From a virus, in the IMG/VR virus record IMGVR_UViG_3300026521_000463, positions 29,353 through 93,352 of that record: a DNA stretch of 64,000 nt; one strand, given 5' to 3'. Under the pieces are notes generated by a model. It was not told where the DNA came from. It searched no databases and worked only from the letters and a program-made list of their open reading frames with translations. Positions 54,646 through 63,037 of this stretch are shown here, piece after piece (the first letter of the stretch is position 1; every line of letters starts with the position of its first letter). Position numbers and translations under genes: made by a program.

Positions 54646-55278
54646 TTATAATAAATCATCTTCATCAAATTCAAGTGTTATTTTACTTGATTTTTTAAGT
54701 GAAGGTTCAATAATTTCTTCACCTAAAGCACCTTCAAGAATATCTTCTTTAGGTTCACCCATTAACTCATTTAAAAATTCATCTGTAGAATTATCAGGAT
54801 TAACTTCACTATCATAAACCTCTTCCATATATTCACGATTTAATTCTTTTGAATTTTGTGTATGTATATCACTTTTTGTAATAGGAACGACAATTGCCTT
54901 TGTATAGATGTGCCCATATTCGTCATTATTAGAATATAAGTCAAAAACTCTATATAACTCATCTCCTGCTTCCATTTTGAATACTATCAATGAATTTATA
55001 GGAACATTTGCTAAATCGTCAAAATATATTGCTTTTTCATCTCCGTTTAATTCGTCAAAAAATCCCCCATAATGAGGTTTTGCTCCGTTAAAAACAAAAG
55101 GGGCAAGAAATTTTCCCTGCCAATCAGGTGTGTCATTATAAACTATTTCATCGTCATAACCACCTCTTCCGCTTTCATATTCTTTTGGATAATACATTTC
55201 TCCATCAATTCCGAAGATATTTGATAAAACACTTACAGCAGTTCTTCCTGCTATTCTTAAAGTTGGACTAAATAACAT
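54646..55278 (-). CDS. Possible neck protein (T4 gp14-like, tentative)
   Basis: This 210-residue acidic protein contains EMYYPKEY near the start and NVPINSLIVFKMEAGDELYRVFDLY in the middle. T4 gp14 has a comparable Y-x-PREY box and a P-x(n)-DLIYFPMDNSLFEI strand pair. The C-terminal 60 residues are acidic and disordered, ending EFDEDDLL. The position just before the terminase genes matches T4 genes 13-15. The match is weak. Confidence 0.45.
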   Translation of the reverse strand: MLFSPTLRIAGRTAVSVLSNIFGIDGEMYYPKEYESGRGGYDDEIVYNDTPDWQGKFLAPFVFNGAKPHYGGFFDELNGDEKAIYFDDLANVPINSLIVFKMEAGDELYRVFDLYSNNDEYGHIYTKAIVVPITKSDIHTQNSKELNREYMEEVYDSEVNPDNSTDEFLNELMGEPKEDILEGALGEEIIEPSLKKSSKITLEFDEDDLL

Positions 55279-55289
55279 TTTTAAACACC

Positions 55290-55745
55290 TTAATCAAAAT
55301 TTACAACTTCAATAACGCCAGGACATCCATCAGTTATTTCGTTTTCATCACTAAAATCAACATATAATAAAGGAGTTTTATCAAATGTATAAACAGGGTC
55401 TAAAACTTTATTGAAAAATAATAATGAATTTTCATATAATATATTATCACTAACATTTATTGATTTGCAAGAAGGATAATATACCGAAATATCAATAGGC
55501 ACCTCCATAAATCTATCATAATAATACTTATTTGCTGCTTCAGGAACTGCTGGTAAATCTTCAGAATATTCTAATGGAATTTCATCATCAGGGCAATAAC
55601 TAATAATTCCGTCTCCATCTGCTTCCAAATAAATAATTGTTCTTGAATAAAATGTTTCTTTTAATGCTTCGTTATTTACATAATCTTCAAAAATTTCCAG
55701 AGGTATTTTTTCAACGGATTCATTTATATTTCTAAAAATACCCAT
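55290..55745 (-). CDS. Hypothetical virion-region protein (151 aa)
   Basis: This acidic 151-residue protein is rich in Tyr, Pro and Asp, with short strands (VPIDISVYYPSCKSINVSD) typical of a small structural protein. No family is recognised. It is in a tight run with the gp14-like gene and the 88-aa gene. Confidence 0.65.
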   Translation of the reverse strand: MGIFRNINESVEKIPLEIFEDYVNNEALKETFYSRTIIYLEADGDGIISYCPDDEIPLEYSEDLPAVPEAANKYYYDRFMEVPIDISVYYPSCKSINVSDNILYENSLLFFNKVLDPVYTFDKTPLLYVDFSDENEITDGCPGVIEVVNFD

Positions 55746-55754
55746 TTTAAACCC

Positions 55755-56021
55755 TTAGATTTCAACATTACTGAATAATGTTTGAGTAACTACATCATAG
55801 ATTCCTATAATAGTTTCATTATTTTTTAAAAATAAACTACCACTTCTAAAAGTATCATCTTCTATTTCAATACCATTTTCTTTTGCAATTTTTTCAACTT
55901 CATCTTGAAGTAAAAATTTATTATATCTCATTTTATTTTTTAAAGTAAAGATTTGAGTTGTTATCCCACTATTTTGGAACATTCTTTGATTTTTCATTAA
56001 CATTGATGTTATTGCTGACAT
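55755..56021 (-). CDS. Hypothetical virion-region protein (88 aa)
   Basis: The frame can be read from TTG 56036, but ATG 56021 (MSAITSMLMKNQRMF...) is better placed behind AAAAGGA with five bases. The 88 residues look helical then strand-rich, and function is unknown. A small hairpin (AACATTA / TAATGTT, 55764-55782) lies just before the stop. Confidence 0.6.
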   Translation of the reverse strand: MSAITSMLMKNQRMFQNSGITTQIFTLKNKMRYNKFLLQDEVEKIAKENGIEIEDDTFRSGSLFLKNNETIIGIYDVVTQTLFSNVEI

Positions 56022-56036
56022 AAATATCCTTTTCAA

Positions 56037-56044
56037 TTATTTAA
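56037..56044 (-). promoter_or_regulatory. TTAAATAA element (possible late promoter)
   Basis: TTAAATAATTGAAAAGGA on the minus strand precedes ATG 56021 of the 88-aa gene. Confidence 0.4.
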
Positions 56045-56048
56045 TTTT

Positions 56049-56636
56049 TCATAGTGAATAAGAAATATTTGGCATTTTATTCATTCCTAAATATGTTTTA
56101 TCATTCATATAAGTTGAAATTTTTTTGGATGCTATAAATTCAACTAATTTATAAAAATGTTTATTAAATTCTTTATGAAATTTTTTATTTCTTACTAACG
56201 GTTTTTTAGTTAAAGCAATACCTAAATTTTTCTTAGTTGTTTCATTTATAACCACAGCATTTTTGGTATTTAATACATAAGCAAAATAATACTTAAACGA
56301 AGGGTCTGATGAATACACTTTTACAGGATAAGTATCATAAATTTTTATGAATTTTTCTTTAAGTGATTTTTTATAAGGTATTTGTAAGATTTGAATGTAT
56401 TTATATCTTTTAGTTTTTTTTGTTTTTTTATCAAAATGTGCTTTGCTTTCAACTAAAAAGTAAAAAGTAGCAAGTCCTTTAAATTCACTACCAGCAGAAT
56501 CTATTTCAATAGACCATCCCTTGTATTCAATTTTACCCAATTCTCTTTTTCTTTGATTTATAGGAGTTTTAAACATTGTGTTTTTAGTTGCTTCTTTTAA
56601 ATCTCTAATAGTCAATGATGATTGCACATAACTCAT
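56049..56636 (-). CDS. Hypothetical basic virion-region protein (195 aa)
   Basis: This very basic (Lys/Tyr-rich) 195-residue protein has a beta-rich centre (IEYKGWSIEIDSAGSEF..ATFYFLVESKAHF). It may be a DNA-side connector or baseplate protein by charge and place, but no family is recognised. The stop of the upstream 68-aa gene lies 3 bases inside its start. Confidence 0.65.
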   Translation of the reverse strand: MSYVQSSLTIRDLKEATKNTMFKTPINQRKRELGKIEYKGWSIEIDSAGSEFKGLATFYFLVESKAHFDKKTKKTKRYKYIQILQIPYKKSLKEKFIKIYDTYPVKVYSSDPSFKYYFAYVLNTKNAVVINETTKKNLGIALTKKPLVRNKKFHKEFNKHFYKLVEFIASKKISTYMNDKTYLGMNKMPNISYSL

Positions 56637-56839
56637 TGTTTTTCCTCATTTATTTTTTCATAAATTTTTATAATTTTATCAATTTTTGTATCAATTTCGT
56701 GAAAATTACCTGATAAATCTTGAAAAGCAATAATTTCATCATCAAAATCAGTAACAATTTTTTTTACTGATTTATTGAATGATTTCTTTAAGAGAAATTT
56801 TATTTCTTCTTCATTTAGTAGTATTCCGTTAAGTGTCAA
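56633..56839 (-). CDS. Hypothetical protein (68 aa), TTG start
   Basis: This 68-residue protein reads NEEEIKFLLKKSFNKSVKKIVTDFDDEIIAFQDL, giving a helix and a strand pair. No ATG exists in the frame. TTG 56839 has AAAGGAG six bases upstream. It is coupled to the 195-aa gene and has the shared TTAAATAA element. Confidence 0.6.
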   Translation of the reverse strand: MTLNGILLNEEEIKFLLKKSFNKSVKKIVTDFDDEIIAFQDLSGNFHEIDTKIDKIIKIYEKINEEKQ

Positions 56840-56857
56840 TTTTTACTCCTTTTAAAT

Positions 56858-56865
56858 TTATTTAA
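56858..56865 (-). promoter_or_regulatory. TTAAATAA element (possible late promoter)
   Basis: On the minus strand TTAAATAAATTTAAAAG (56865-56849) is the third identical copy in the window, before the 68-aa gene and directly after the stop of the 1061-aa gene. Confidence 0.45.
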
Positions 56866-59800
56866 TTACATTGTATCAACAGCAGTCCATAAAATTTTCC
56901 ATTTATTATTTTTAGCAACATTTAAAGCATCTCCAGGTTTATACTCTAAATATATTCTAAAACCATCTTTTGAGGAGTTATATATAGATGTGTATCCTAC
57001 TGCTTGCCAATTTCCTGAATTTCCTTGTAATGATGTGAAATACTTTACATTATCCGAAAATCCAAATTCAGAAGTATCAATATCCATATATAATGAAGTG
57101 TCAGAATTATATTCCTTCCATTCATCATTTTCACCTGTTTCAATTCTTGTAACATTATTTGAAATAATACCTCTATTATCTTTCATATCCACTAATGAAA
57201 TATATTCAACCCCGATATAATTATCTGTCAAAACATTACTAACAATTTCAATCTTATCATTTCCGTTAGCAACAAATTTTATTCTTATTATTGATGTTGT
57301 AAAATAATCATTATTGAATTTCTTATAAGCATCGGCATTTTCATTTTTTTCAAGACCTTCTATTGATAATATATTTTTTTGAATATGATATAAATTTTCT
57401 TTTGTATAGTTATAATTTAATGAACTTAAATTTTTTGTATCTGCTAAACTTAAAGTATCTCCAAAAAACTTTTCGCCATTTATTAAAACTTTGAAAACAT
57501 CAGTAACCTTAGTTTCATTATTCGTAAAATGAACTTTTAAATCAAGTGTATAAATGTTTCCTTTAATTAAATTTTTTTCAAGAGTTATTGTATTATTTTT
57601 CATAATTAAAGCATTGAAATTTTTAGAAATTATTTCTTGATTTTTAATTGTATTTGAAATATCCCAATTACCTACATAATTATCTGAGATAATCTCATAA
57701 TCTATTTTTTCAATTTTTAAATCTTTTAAGAATAAGTTTTCATTATTGAAAACTTCATTTAACCCATTATAAAAATACATTTCTTGTTCTTTATCAAGCA
57801 ATAATTCATAATTAAATGAGCATAATAAATCATTTCCAGATGATAACATTTTAACATAATTACTTAAATTAAATCCGGCATCTGAAAAAATTGCCCAAGG
57901 AACATTATAAGATAAATTTTTATCATTATAACCACCATATTTGCCTGTATCTTCATATAATTTTAAATCATTTAATTTAATCCCAAAAATTTCAGAATCC
58001 CAACTACCTGATAATATATAATCAAAAGATAATTTATAGTATTCTCTTTTATAAGGTTTAAAATTTATAAATGATTTACCGTAATTATCATCTCCGTTTT
58101 CATATCTTTTGGGCAAATTAAAAAATGTTTGTCCTGAATAATATAACATATTCGTTACAGGTAATTTTGAACTTGAATTATAAATATCAGTTTCAATTAT
58201 TTCAGATACATCAGTTTTAAATTCTTTTAGAATTTTTTCATCATTTTCTAAATTTCTGAAAAAGATATCATAATAAGCGACAGGACTATTTGTCCATAAT
58301 TCTAAAATACTATTTCCTGAATTTGGAATATCAACCGTAAAAATATACCATCTATATTTTTGTGAAGGTGTTCCATTTGCTGTTATTTCTGTTTTTTTAT
58401 AGTTACTTTTTCTTTTCACAACAAGGTAATTGACATATGAATATGAGGAATTGCCATCATTATACCATTTTACATTTCCATACTCGTCATAATCTATTCT
58501 CAAATAAGCACCAGCAGTATAATCCCCATTAGGCTCTGAAACATTTGTTAAATCGCTTGCCCACCAACAAGGTGACCCGTCTTTAACTCTCCATCCATCT
58601 TTGCCCATTTTATCTGAATTTAACGGTTTGTATGATGAATTCACTGCTCTTGTATTATAAATACCTAAAGGCCCCATCAAACCAGGTTTACCTATTGAGT
58701 TTAAATAATCTTTTGCTTTATCAAATTCATCTTTACTTCTTGGGCAAAATAATTCCCAACCATCATCTAATAAATCTTGTGAAATTTCATCAGTATAATA
58801 TCTTAAAGTATTGCCATTTTCTACAAGTTTGAACTCATCAATATCATCAGGACCCATTGAAGTATTTGAAAAAATATCAACAACTGAACATCCGTTCTTT
58901 AAAGTTGCTGTCATTCTTTCAGTCCCTTCAAAATCATATGTTAAAATACCTACTTCATATTTACCTTGTTTTAATCTTGGAATTTCAAAAATTGCCGTAT
59001 TGTTATTTGTATAGTATCTATAAGCAGGGGCATCCCCAACATTTGAAGTTGAAAAGTGATTGTTATTGTAATAAGGGTAATTACCTTTATACATATCGCA
59101 TTCACTTCTCGCTTGGAAACTTGAATTAAAATCCTCAATATCTGAAACTTCTACATAAGCAGCATTCGGAAAATGATTATAAGGTTCAATAATATCTCCG
59201 TCTTTGTAAATTTTTAAGTTTGCTAAACCTTTTCTGTCACCTTGATAATTGTATAATTTTACATCAATATAAGGTTCTGTTTCAGGCATTTCATCTAATA
59301 GAAAAGACAAGTCTTTTCTAAAAGTATAATTTGCCCACCCACTTGTGCTTGTAGATGTGTTTAATTGAATATACTCACCTGTTTTAGTGTTATATAATCT
59401 TATATAAGTTGTCGTTTCCGTATCACGCTGTGAAAATTGAATAACAGATGTTTCACATAATGCTCTTCTCGGAACTTTTATAATGATTGAAGTATTGCTA
59501 CTTAAAATAGTCCCATCGTGAATGAAAGCATTATTAGGTTTATAATGTCCAAAATGATTGTTTAATTCAATAATTTTCTTAACTATTTCATCTGTTACTG
59601 GATGAATAAATGACTCTAATTTATCAGATAAATACTCGCATTTTTCATTTATTTCATCTTCAAAATCTTGTTCTTTTTGTTCTAATTCAGATTCATCATT
59701 TTCAACTTTTGATAATTTGTCGTCAAAATCTAAAATTGTATCGTCAATTTTTTTATTTATTTCATCAATTTTATCTAAATAAGATTGTAAAGTATCTAAA

Positions 59801-60051
59801 TCAGCGAAATTATTGACATAAGCAATAATCCTATCGTATTCATTTTGAATATCATCTAATAATTTTTCATAATCATTTAATACTGAATCTATAGATTCAA
59901 CATCAAGATTTTTTATATTATCAAGATATATTAAAATTTTATCAAAAATATCTTTTATAGTGTTATCGTTTTTATCATAATAAAGGAGTGCCTCAGCAGG
60001 CACCTTGTCGTCAGTATCTCTATTATAAATATAATCTGTTTTTATAGGCAT
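56866..60051 (-). CDS. Large tail fibre or baseplate adhesin (1061 aa)
   Basis: The N-terminus (IKTDYIYNRDTDDKVPAEALLYYD) resembles those of the 234- and 391-aa fibre-like proteins and is probably a virion attachment module. A coiled coil (residues 30-150) follows, then several beta-sandwich-like regions rich in Asn, Tyr, Gly and Asp, and a C-terminal domain with EWKEYNSDTSLYMDID...GFRIYLEYK. That last domain parallels the end of the 234-aa protein (EWRYYNDTSVYIDV...GFRVYIDG). It likely binds host surface glycans. Repeated Y-x-I-x-F segments suggest carbohydrate-binding modules, by pattern only. Confidence 0.75.
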   Translation of the reverse strand: MPIKTDYIYNRDTDDKVPAEALLYYDKNDNTIKDIFDKILIYLDNIKNLDVESIDSVLNDYEKLLDDIQNEYDRIIAYVNNFADLDTLQSYLDKIDEINKKIDDTILDFDDKLSKVENDESELEQKEQDFEDEINEKCEYLSDKLESFIHPVTDEIVKKIIELNNHFGHYKPNNAFIHDGTILSSNTSIIIKVPRRALCETSVIQFSQRDTETTTYIRLYNTKTGEYIQLNTSTSTSGWANYTFRKDLSFLLDEMPETEPYIDVKLYNYQGDRKGLANLKIYKDGDIIEPYNHFPNAAYVEVSDIEDFNSSFQARSECDMYKGNYPYYNNNHFSTSNVGDAPAYRYYTNNNTAIFEIPRLKQGKYEVGILTYDFEGTERMTATLKNGCSVVDIFSNTSMGPDDIDEFKLVENGNTLRYYTDEISQDLLDDGWELFCPRSKDEFDKAKDYLNSIGKPGLMGPLGIYNTRAVNSSYKPLNSDKMGKDGWRVKDGSPCWWASDLTNVSEPNGDYTAGAYLRIDYDEYGNVKWYNDGNSSYSYVNYLVVKRKSNYKKTEITANGTPSQKYRWYIFTVDIPNSGNSILELWTNSPVAYYDIFFRNLENDEKILKEFKTDVSEIIETDIYNSSSKLPVTNMLYYSGQTFFNLPKRYENGDDNYGKSFINFKPYKREYYKLSFDYILSGSWDSEIFGIKLNDLKLYEDTGKYGGYNDKNLSYNVPWAIFSDAGFNLSNYVKMLSSGNDLLCSFNYELLLDKEQEMYFYNGLNEVFNNENLFLKDLKIEKIDYEIISDNYVGNWDISNTIKNQEIISKNFNALIMKNNTITLEKNLIKGNIYTLDLKVHFTNNETKVTDVFKVLINGEKFFGDTLSLADTKNLSSLNYNYTKENLYHIQKNILSIEGLEKNENADAYKKFNNDYFTTSIIRIKFVANGNDKIEIVSNVLTDNYIGVEYISLVDMKDNRGIISNNVTRIETGENDEWKEYNSDTSLYMDIDTSEFGFSDNVKYFTSLQGNSGNWQAVGYTSIYNSSKDGFRIYLEYKPGDALNVAKNNKWKILWTAVDTM

Positions 60052-60077
60052 TTATTGTCCTTCATTTTTATAAAAAT

Positions 60078-60782
60078 CTAAGATTTGAATCCTACAATTG
60101 ATTGAAGTTTAAATTTTTTTGAATTTTCTAAATCTAATCCATCAATATACACTCTAAAACCATAAGTTCTAGGATATACATTATTTGGAGTAATATAGAT
60201 AACATCATCTGTTTCAGAATTTAAAGATAATAATACTTTATAAGAATCATCAATTTCATAATTAACATCTATATAAACTGATGTGTCATTATAATATCTC
60301 CACTCGTCTGAAACAATGCAATTTATCTTATGTTCTGTTAAACTTTTGATATTATTAAATGAATCAATTTCATCGCTCATTTCATCAACTTTATTATTAA
60401 CATAACCTTTAAAATTTTCCATTTTTTGGATTAAATCTGAAAATTTATTTTCTAACACTTCAAATCTATTGTTATAATCGTCTATAGAATCATCAATTTT
60501 TGTATCTTCAAGATTATCTATTTCAGATTTTAAAGTAGATTCATTTTCTTTAAAATTTTTTTCTAATTCATATCTTTCTTTATACTTATTTAAAACATCT
60601 TTAAGATTTCTATATTTATCAAAAATTATTTTAATTTTGCCAATAAAATCTAATTGTGATTGAATTAAAGGAATGTCTATATCACCTGATAATGTTTTAA
60701 AACCTTCATCATAGAACAATAAATCTGTTATATCTTTTGAATGCTGACTTAGGCAAGTGTCAATAGAATCCGTTCTAATCAT
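60078..60782 (-). CDS. Short tail fibre-like protein (234 aa)
   Basis: It shares an N-terminal module (IRTDSIDTCLSQHSKDITDL, then LFYDE) and a C-terminal tip domain (YNDTSVYIDV...YGFRVYIDG) with the 1061-aa protein, joined by a coiled coil (residues 50-140). It looks like a shortened version of the same fibre plan. An alternative or accessory adhesin is likely. Confidence 0.7.
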   Translation of the reverse strand: MIRTDSIDTCLSQHSKDITDLLFYDEGFKTLSGDIDIPLIQSQLDFIGKIKIIFDKYRNLKDVLNKYKERYELEKNFKENESTLKSEIDNLEDTKIDDSIDDYNNRFEVLENKFSDLIQKMENFKGYVNNKVDEMSDEIDSFNNIKSLTEHKINCIVSDEWRYYNDTSVYIDVNYEIDDSYKVLLSLNSETDDVIYITPNNVYPRTYGFRVYIDGLDLENSKKFKLQSIVGFKS

Positions 60783-60785
60783 AAT

Positions 60786-61211
60786 TTAACCTTTATATTT
60801 AGGTAATAATTCTAATAATTCAATTGCTTTATCATCAGGTTGAATTGAATTTGAAATTTCTTCGTATGATTCATAAACTTCATCTACCCATTTAGATATT
60901 TTATTTGCTTCATCAGCATATATTTTAACATTTTTACAATATAATAGGTCAGATAAATCATCATAGTCAAAATGATTTAAAACTGCTCTGATATATTTTG
61001 AAACTTCATTAGAAAATTTTTCTTTTATTATTTTTATTTTTTCATTATCATTTTCTTTTTTTAACTTTTCACAAAAAACAAGACTATTATTTTCAACTTT
61101 ATAATTATACCAATCTTCAGGTAAATTTTTAACTAAAATTGAAGGTTTGTCTTCTAATTTTTTTTCGCTTATTCCTGTAATAAAACCATCCTCATTAAAA
61201 TAAATAACCAT
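60786..61211 (-). CDS. Possible tail fibre assembly protein (141 aa)
   Basis: The N-terminus (MVIYFNEDGFITGIS...LPEDWYNYKVENNSLVF) has the strand pattern of tail fibre assembly chaperones. The C-terminus (ADEANKISKWVDEVYESYEEI) resembles the helical end of DUF4376-type fibre chaperones. A GTG start at 61214 is possible, but ATG 61211 overlaps the upstream TGA and has AAGGGG seven bases away. It lies between two fibre genes. Confidence 0.55.
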   Translation of the reverse strand: MVIYFNEDGFITGISEKKLEDKPSILVKNLPEDWYNYKVENNSLVFCEKLKKENDNEKIKIIKEKFSNEVSKYIRAVLNHFDYDDLSDLLYCKNVKIYADEANKISKWVDEVYESYEEISNSIQPDDKAIELLELLPKYKG

Positions 61212-62386
61212 CACACAACCCCTTCAACTTTCCAACCAAGAATTTTAACAGATATAGAAGAAACTTGTGATAAATTTCTTGAAATCCCATCTGACAACCC
61301 TGCGATATATCCATATTTATCATTATTTTTGGTATAAACTTCAACATATAATTTTGAATCATCAAAACTCAAAAACATACCAGAAGAATTATCTCTTCTG
61401 TCGTCATCTGTATAACTTGAAAACACCCCAAATTGCATAATTTCACCTGAACTCCATTTCATATAACCTATAAAAAAAGCATTTCTCCCTAATGGATTTG
61501 TTATTGTTTTACCGCTCCTATCGACCGTAAACCACCCACTATCAAATGAAGGAGTTGTAATACCTCCGCTCATTTCTGATAATGTTTTAGGTGTTCCTCC
61601 ATTATGAAAAATAAGTTCCGGAGAATCTATAATAACTGCTGCTTTTGATTTTAAAACTGCTACATCAGATGTGTTTCCTTGGGCATCGTTCTCAATGCCC
61701 ATAATTATTGCTGAATTTTCATCTGAATCACCCCAATAGTTATAATCGTTATTGTCAGATTCATATCTTAAATAACCATAATCCGACCCTTCATTTGTGT
61801 CTGAATTAAATTTTAATTCAGTTTTTCCGTCTTTATTTTTAAAAGTCAGACCACCTGTTTCAAGATTTTTTGAATTATCAAAATAAGGTTCTAAATTATC
61901 ATTTAGATTCTCTATATCACTTTTATTTTCAGCAATACCATCTGAATTTTCATCTATTTTATCATTCATATCTGAAATAGTTGAATCATAAGTGTCTTTA
62001 AAATCATCAAAAATTTTAGCATTCAATTTTAATTCATCTAATGAATTTATTTTATCTTCTAATTCTGAAACTTTATCATTTAATGCTGAATTGTCGTCAG
62101 AAGTTGAACTTATATCATTTTGAATCTCATTTATCAAATCTCTAATATCATTTAATTCTGTTTCAACTTCATTAAAATATTCTTCATCAGTTTTAACTTT
62201 TATAAATGTTTCTAATTCATCTATTTTTGATTCAATATCAGTTAAAGACATTGAAACATTAAAAACTTCATCTCCATTAACCTGATAGATTTTTTTTGTC
62301 TTGCCATCATAATATAACATTGATTTTAATTCGACTGTATGAAGACTATCACAAGTTTCTAATTCGCAAGTTTTTATAGACATCAT
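61211..62386 (-). CDS. Tail fibre-like protein (391 aa)
   Basis: The N-terminal module (IKTCELETCDSLHTVELKSM then LYYDG) is followed by a coiled coil (about residues 50-170), a glycine- and Asn-rich shaft, and a beta-rich C-terminal domain (FDSGWFTVDRSGKTITNPLG...). The tip differs from those of the neighbours, so the common base carries different binding ends. The C-terminus overlaps the assembly-protein start by one base. Confidence 0.7.
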   Translation of the reverse strand: MMSIKTCELETCDSLHTVELKSMLYYDGKTKKIYQVNGDEVFNVSMSLTDIESKIDELETFIKVKTDEEYFNEVETELNDIRDLINEIQNDISSTSDDNSALNDKVSELEDKINSLDELKLNAKIFDDFKDTYDSTISDMNDKIDENSDGIAENKSDIENLNDNLEPYFDNSKNLETGGLTFKNKDGKTELKFNSDTNEGSDYGYLRYESDNNDYNYWGDSDENSAIIMGIENDAQGNTSDVAVLKSKAAVIIDSPELIFHNGGTPKTLSEMSGGITTPSFDSGWFTVDRSGKTITNPLGRNAFFIGYMKWSSGEIMQFGVFSSYTDDDRRDNSSGMFLSFDDSKLYVEVYTKNNDKYGYIAGLSDGISRNLSQVSSISVKILGWKVEGVV

Positions 62387-62667
62387 AATCCTTTAATTTT
62401 TTCATAATAACTATCTAAATAATTTTGTATATAACTTTCTTTCTTTTTATATACTTCAAGATTTGATAATAGTTTATTTTTTTCATTGTAAGATTTTTTA
62501 TTTTTTAAATCCTCAAATAATTTATCATAATCAAGTTTTAAATCCATGTGCAAAAGTTTTTCCATTGAAGATTCAAAATTATATTTTTCTTTTAATTCAT
62601 CAATTTCATTTCTATTACTTGAAACTTTTTCATTTAATTCTAAAAAACTCTCATAAATAGTTTTCAT
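62383..62667 (-). CDS. Small coiled-coil protein in the fibre cluster (94 aa)
   Basis: The 94 residues are nearly all helical and charged, with coiled-coil heptads in the first half. It overlaps the next fibre gene by four bases. It may be a fibre chaperone or linker; nothing in the sequence decides this. Confidence 0.6.
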   Translation of the reverse strand: MKTIYESFLELNEKVSSNRNEIDELKEKYNFESSMEKLLHMDLKLDYDKLFEDLKNKKSYNEKNKLLSNLEVYKKKESYIQNYLDSYYEKIKGL

Positions 62668-62692
62668 TTTTTGCCTTTATTTTTAATTAAGA

Positions 62693-62719
62693 TGTAACAA
62701 GGATTAAAATCCTGTTACA
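62693..62719 (-). repeat. Hairpin with a stop codon in its loop region
   Basis: TGTAAC-A-AGGATT / AATCCT-GTTACA (12 pairs, one bulge, 2-base loop) encloses the stop codon of the 95-aa gene (62704-62706). Confidence 0.7.
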
Positions 62720-62991
62720 TAAACTGAAATCATTTTACAATCTTTATAAACTTTTTTTGATTGTAAAGTGTCATTTTGCATCTCAGGAACTTCACCTTGT
62801 GAATCACCCATCCCATCCGAAGGCATCGTGCTACTTGATGTGCCATCACCTAATGGTAAGTCTCCTCCTCCAGAATTTGTAGAACTATCATCAACAGGGA
62901 CATTATTGTCTGTTTCAGTTGATGAACTATCATCTGAAGGTGTCCCTTCTGTTTCATTTGTATTATCTAAAGGTATTTCATTTTCTTCCAT
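62704..62991 (-). CDS. Low-complexity acidic linker-type protein (95 aa)
   Basis: About 75 residues are almost only Ser, Thr, Asp, Gly, Asn, Glu and Pro, followed by a short conserved-looking end (SKKVYKDCKMISVYVTGF). Such sequences form flexible linkers or surface spacers in virion fibres. The composition differs sharply from that of most other products in the window, which are Lys-rich. Function is unknown. Confidence 0.6.
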   Translation of the reverse strand: MEENEIPLDNTNETEGTPSDDSSSTETDNNVPVDDSSTNSGGGDLPLGDGTSSSTMPSDGMGDSQGEVPEMQNDTLQSKKVYKDCKMISVYVTGF

Positions 62992-63011
62992 AATTTATCC
63001 TTTTAATTTAT

Positions 63012-63037
63012 AAATCAAGGTTTAAAAACCTTGATTT
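63012..63037 (-). repeat. Perfect 12-bp hairpin around the fibre gene's stop codon
   Basis: AAATCAAGGTTT / AAACCTTGATTT with a 2-base centre spans the TAA at 63022-63024. The next gene's SD (AAAAGGA) follows soon after. Confidence 0.8.
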
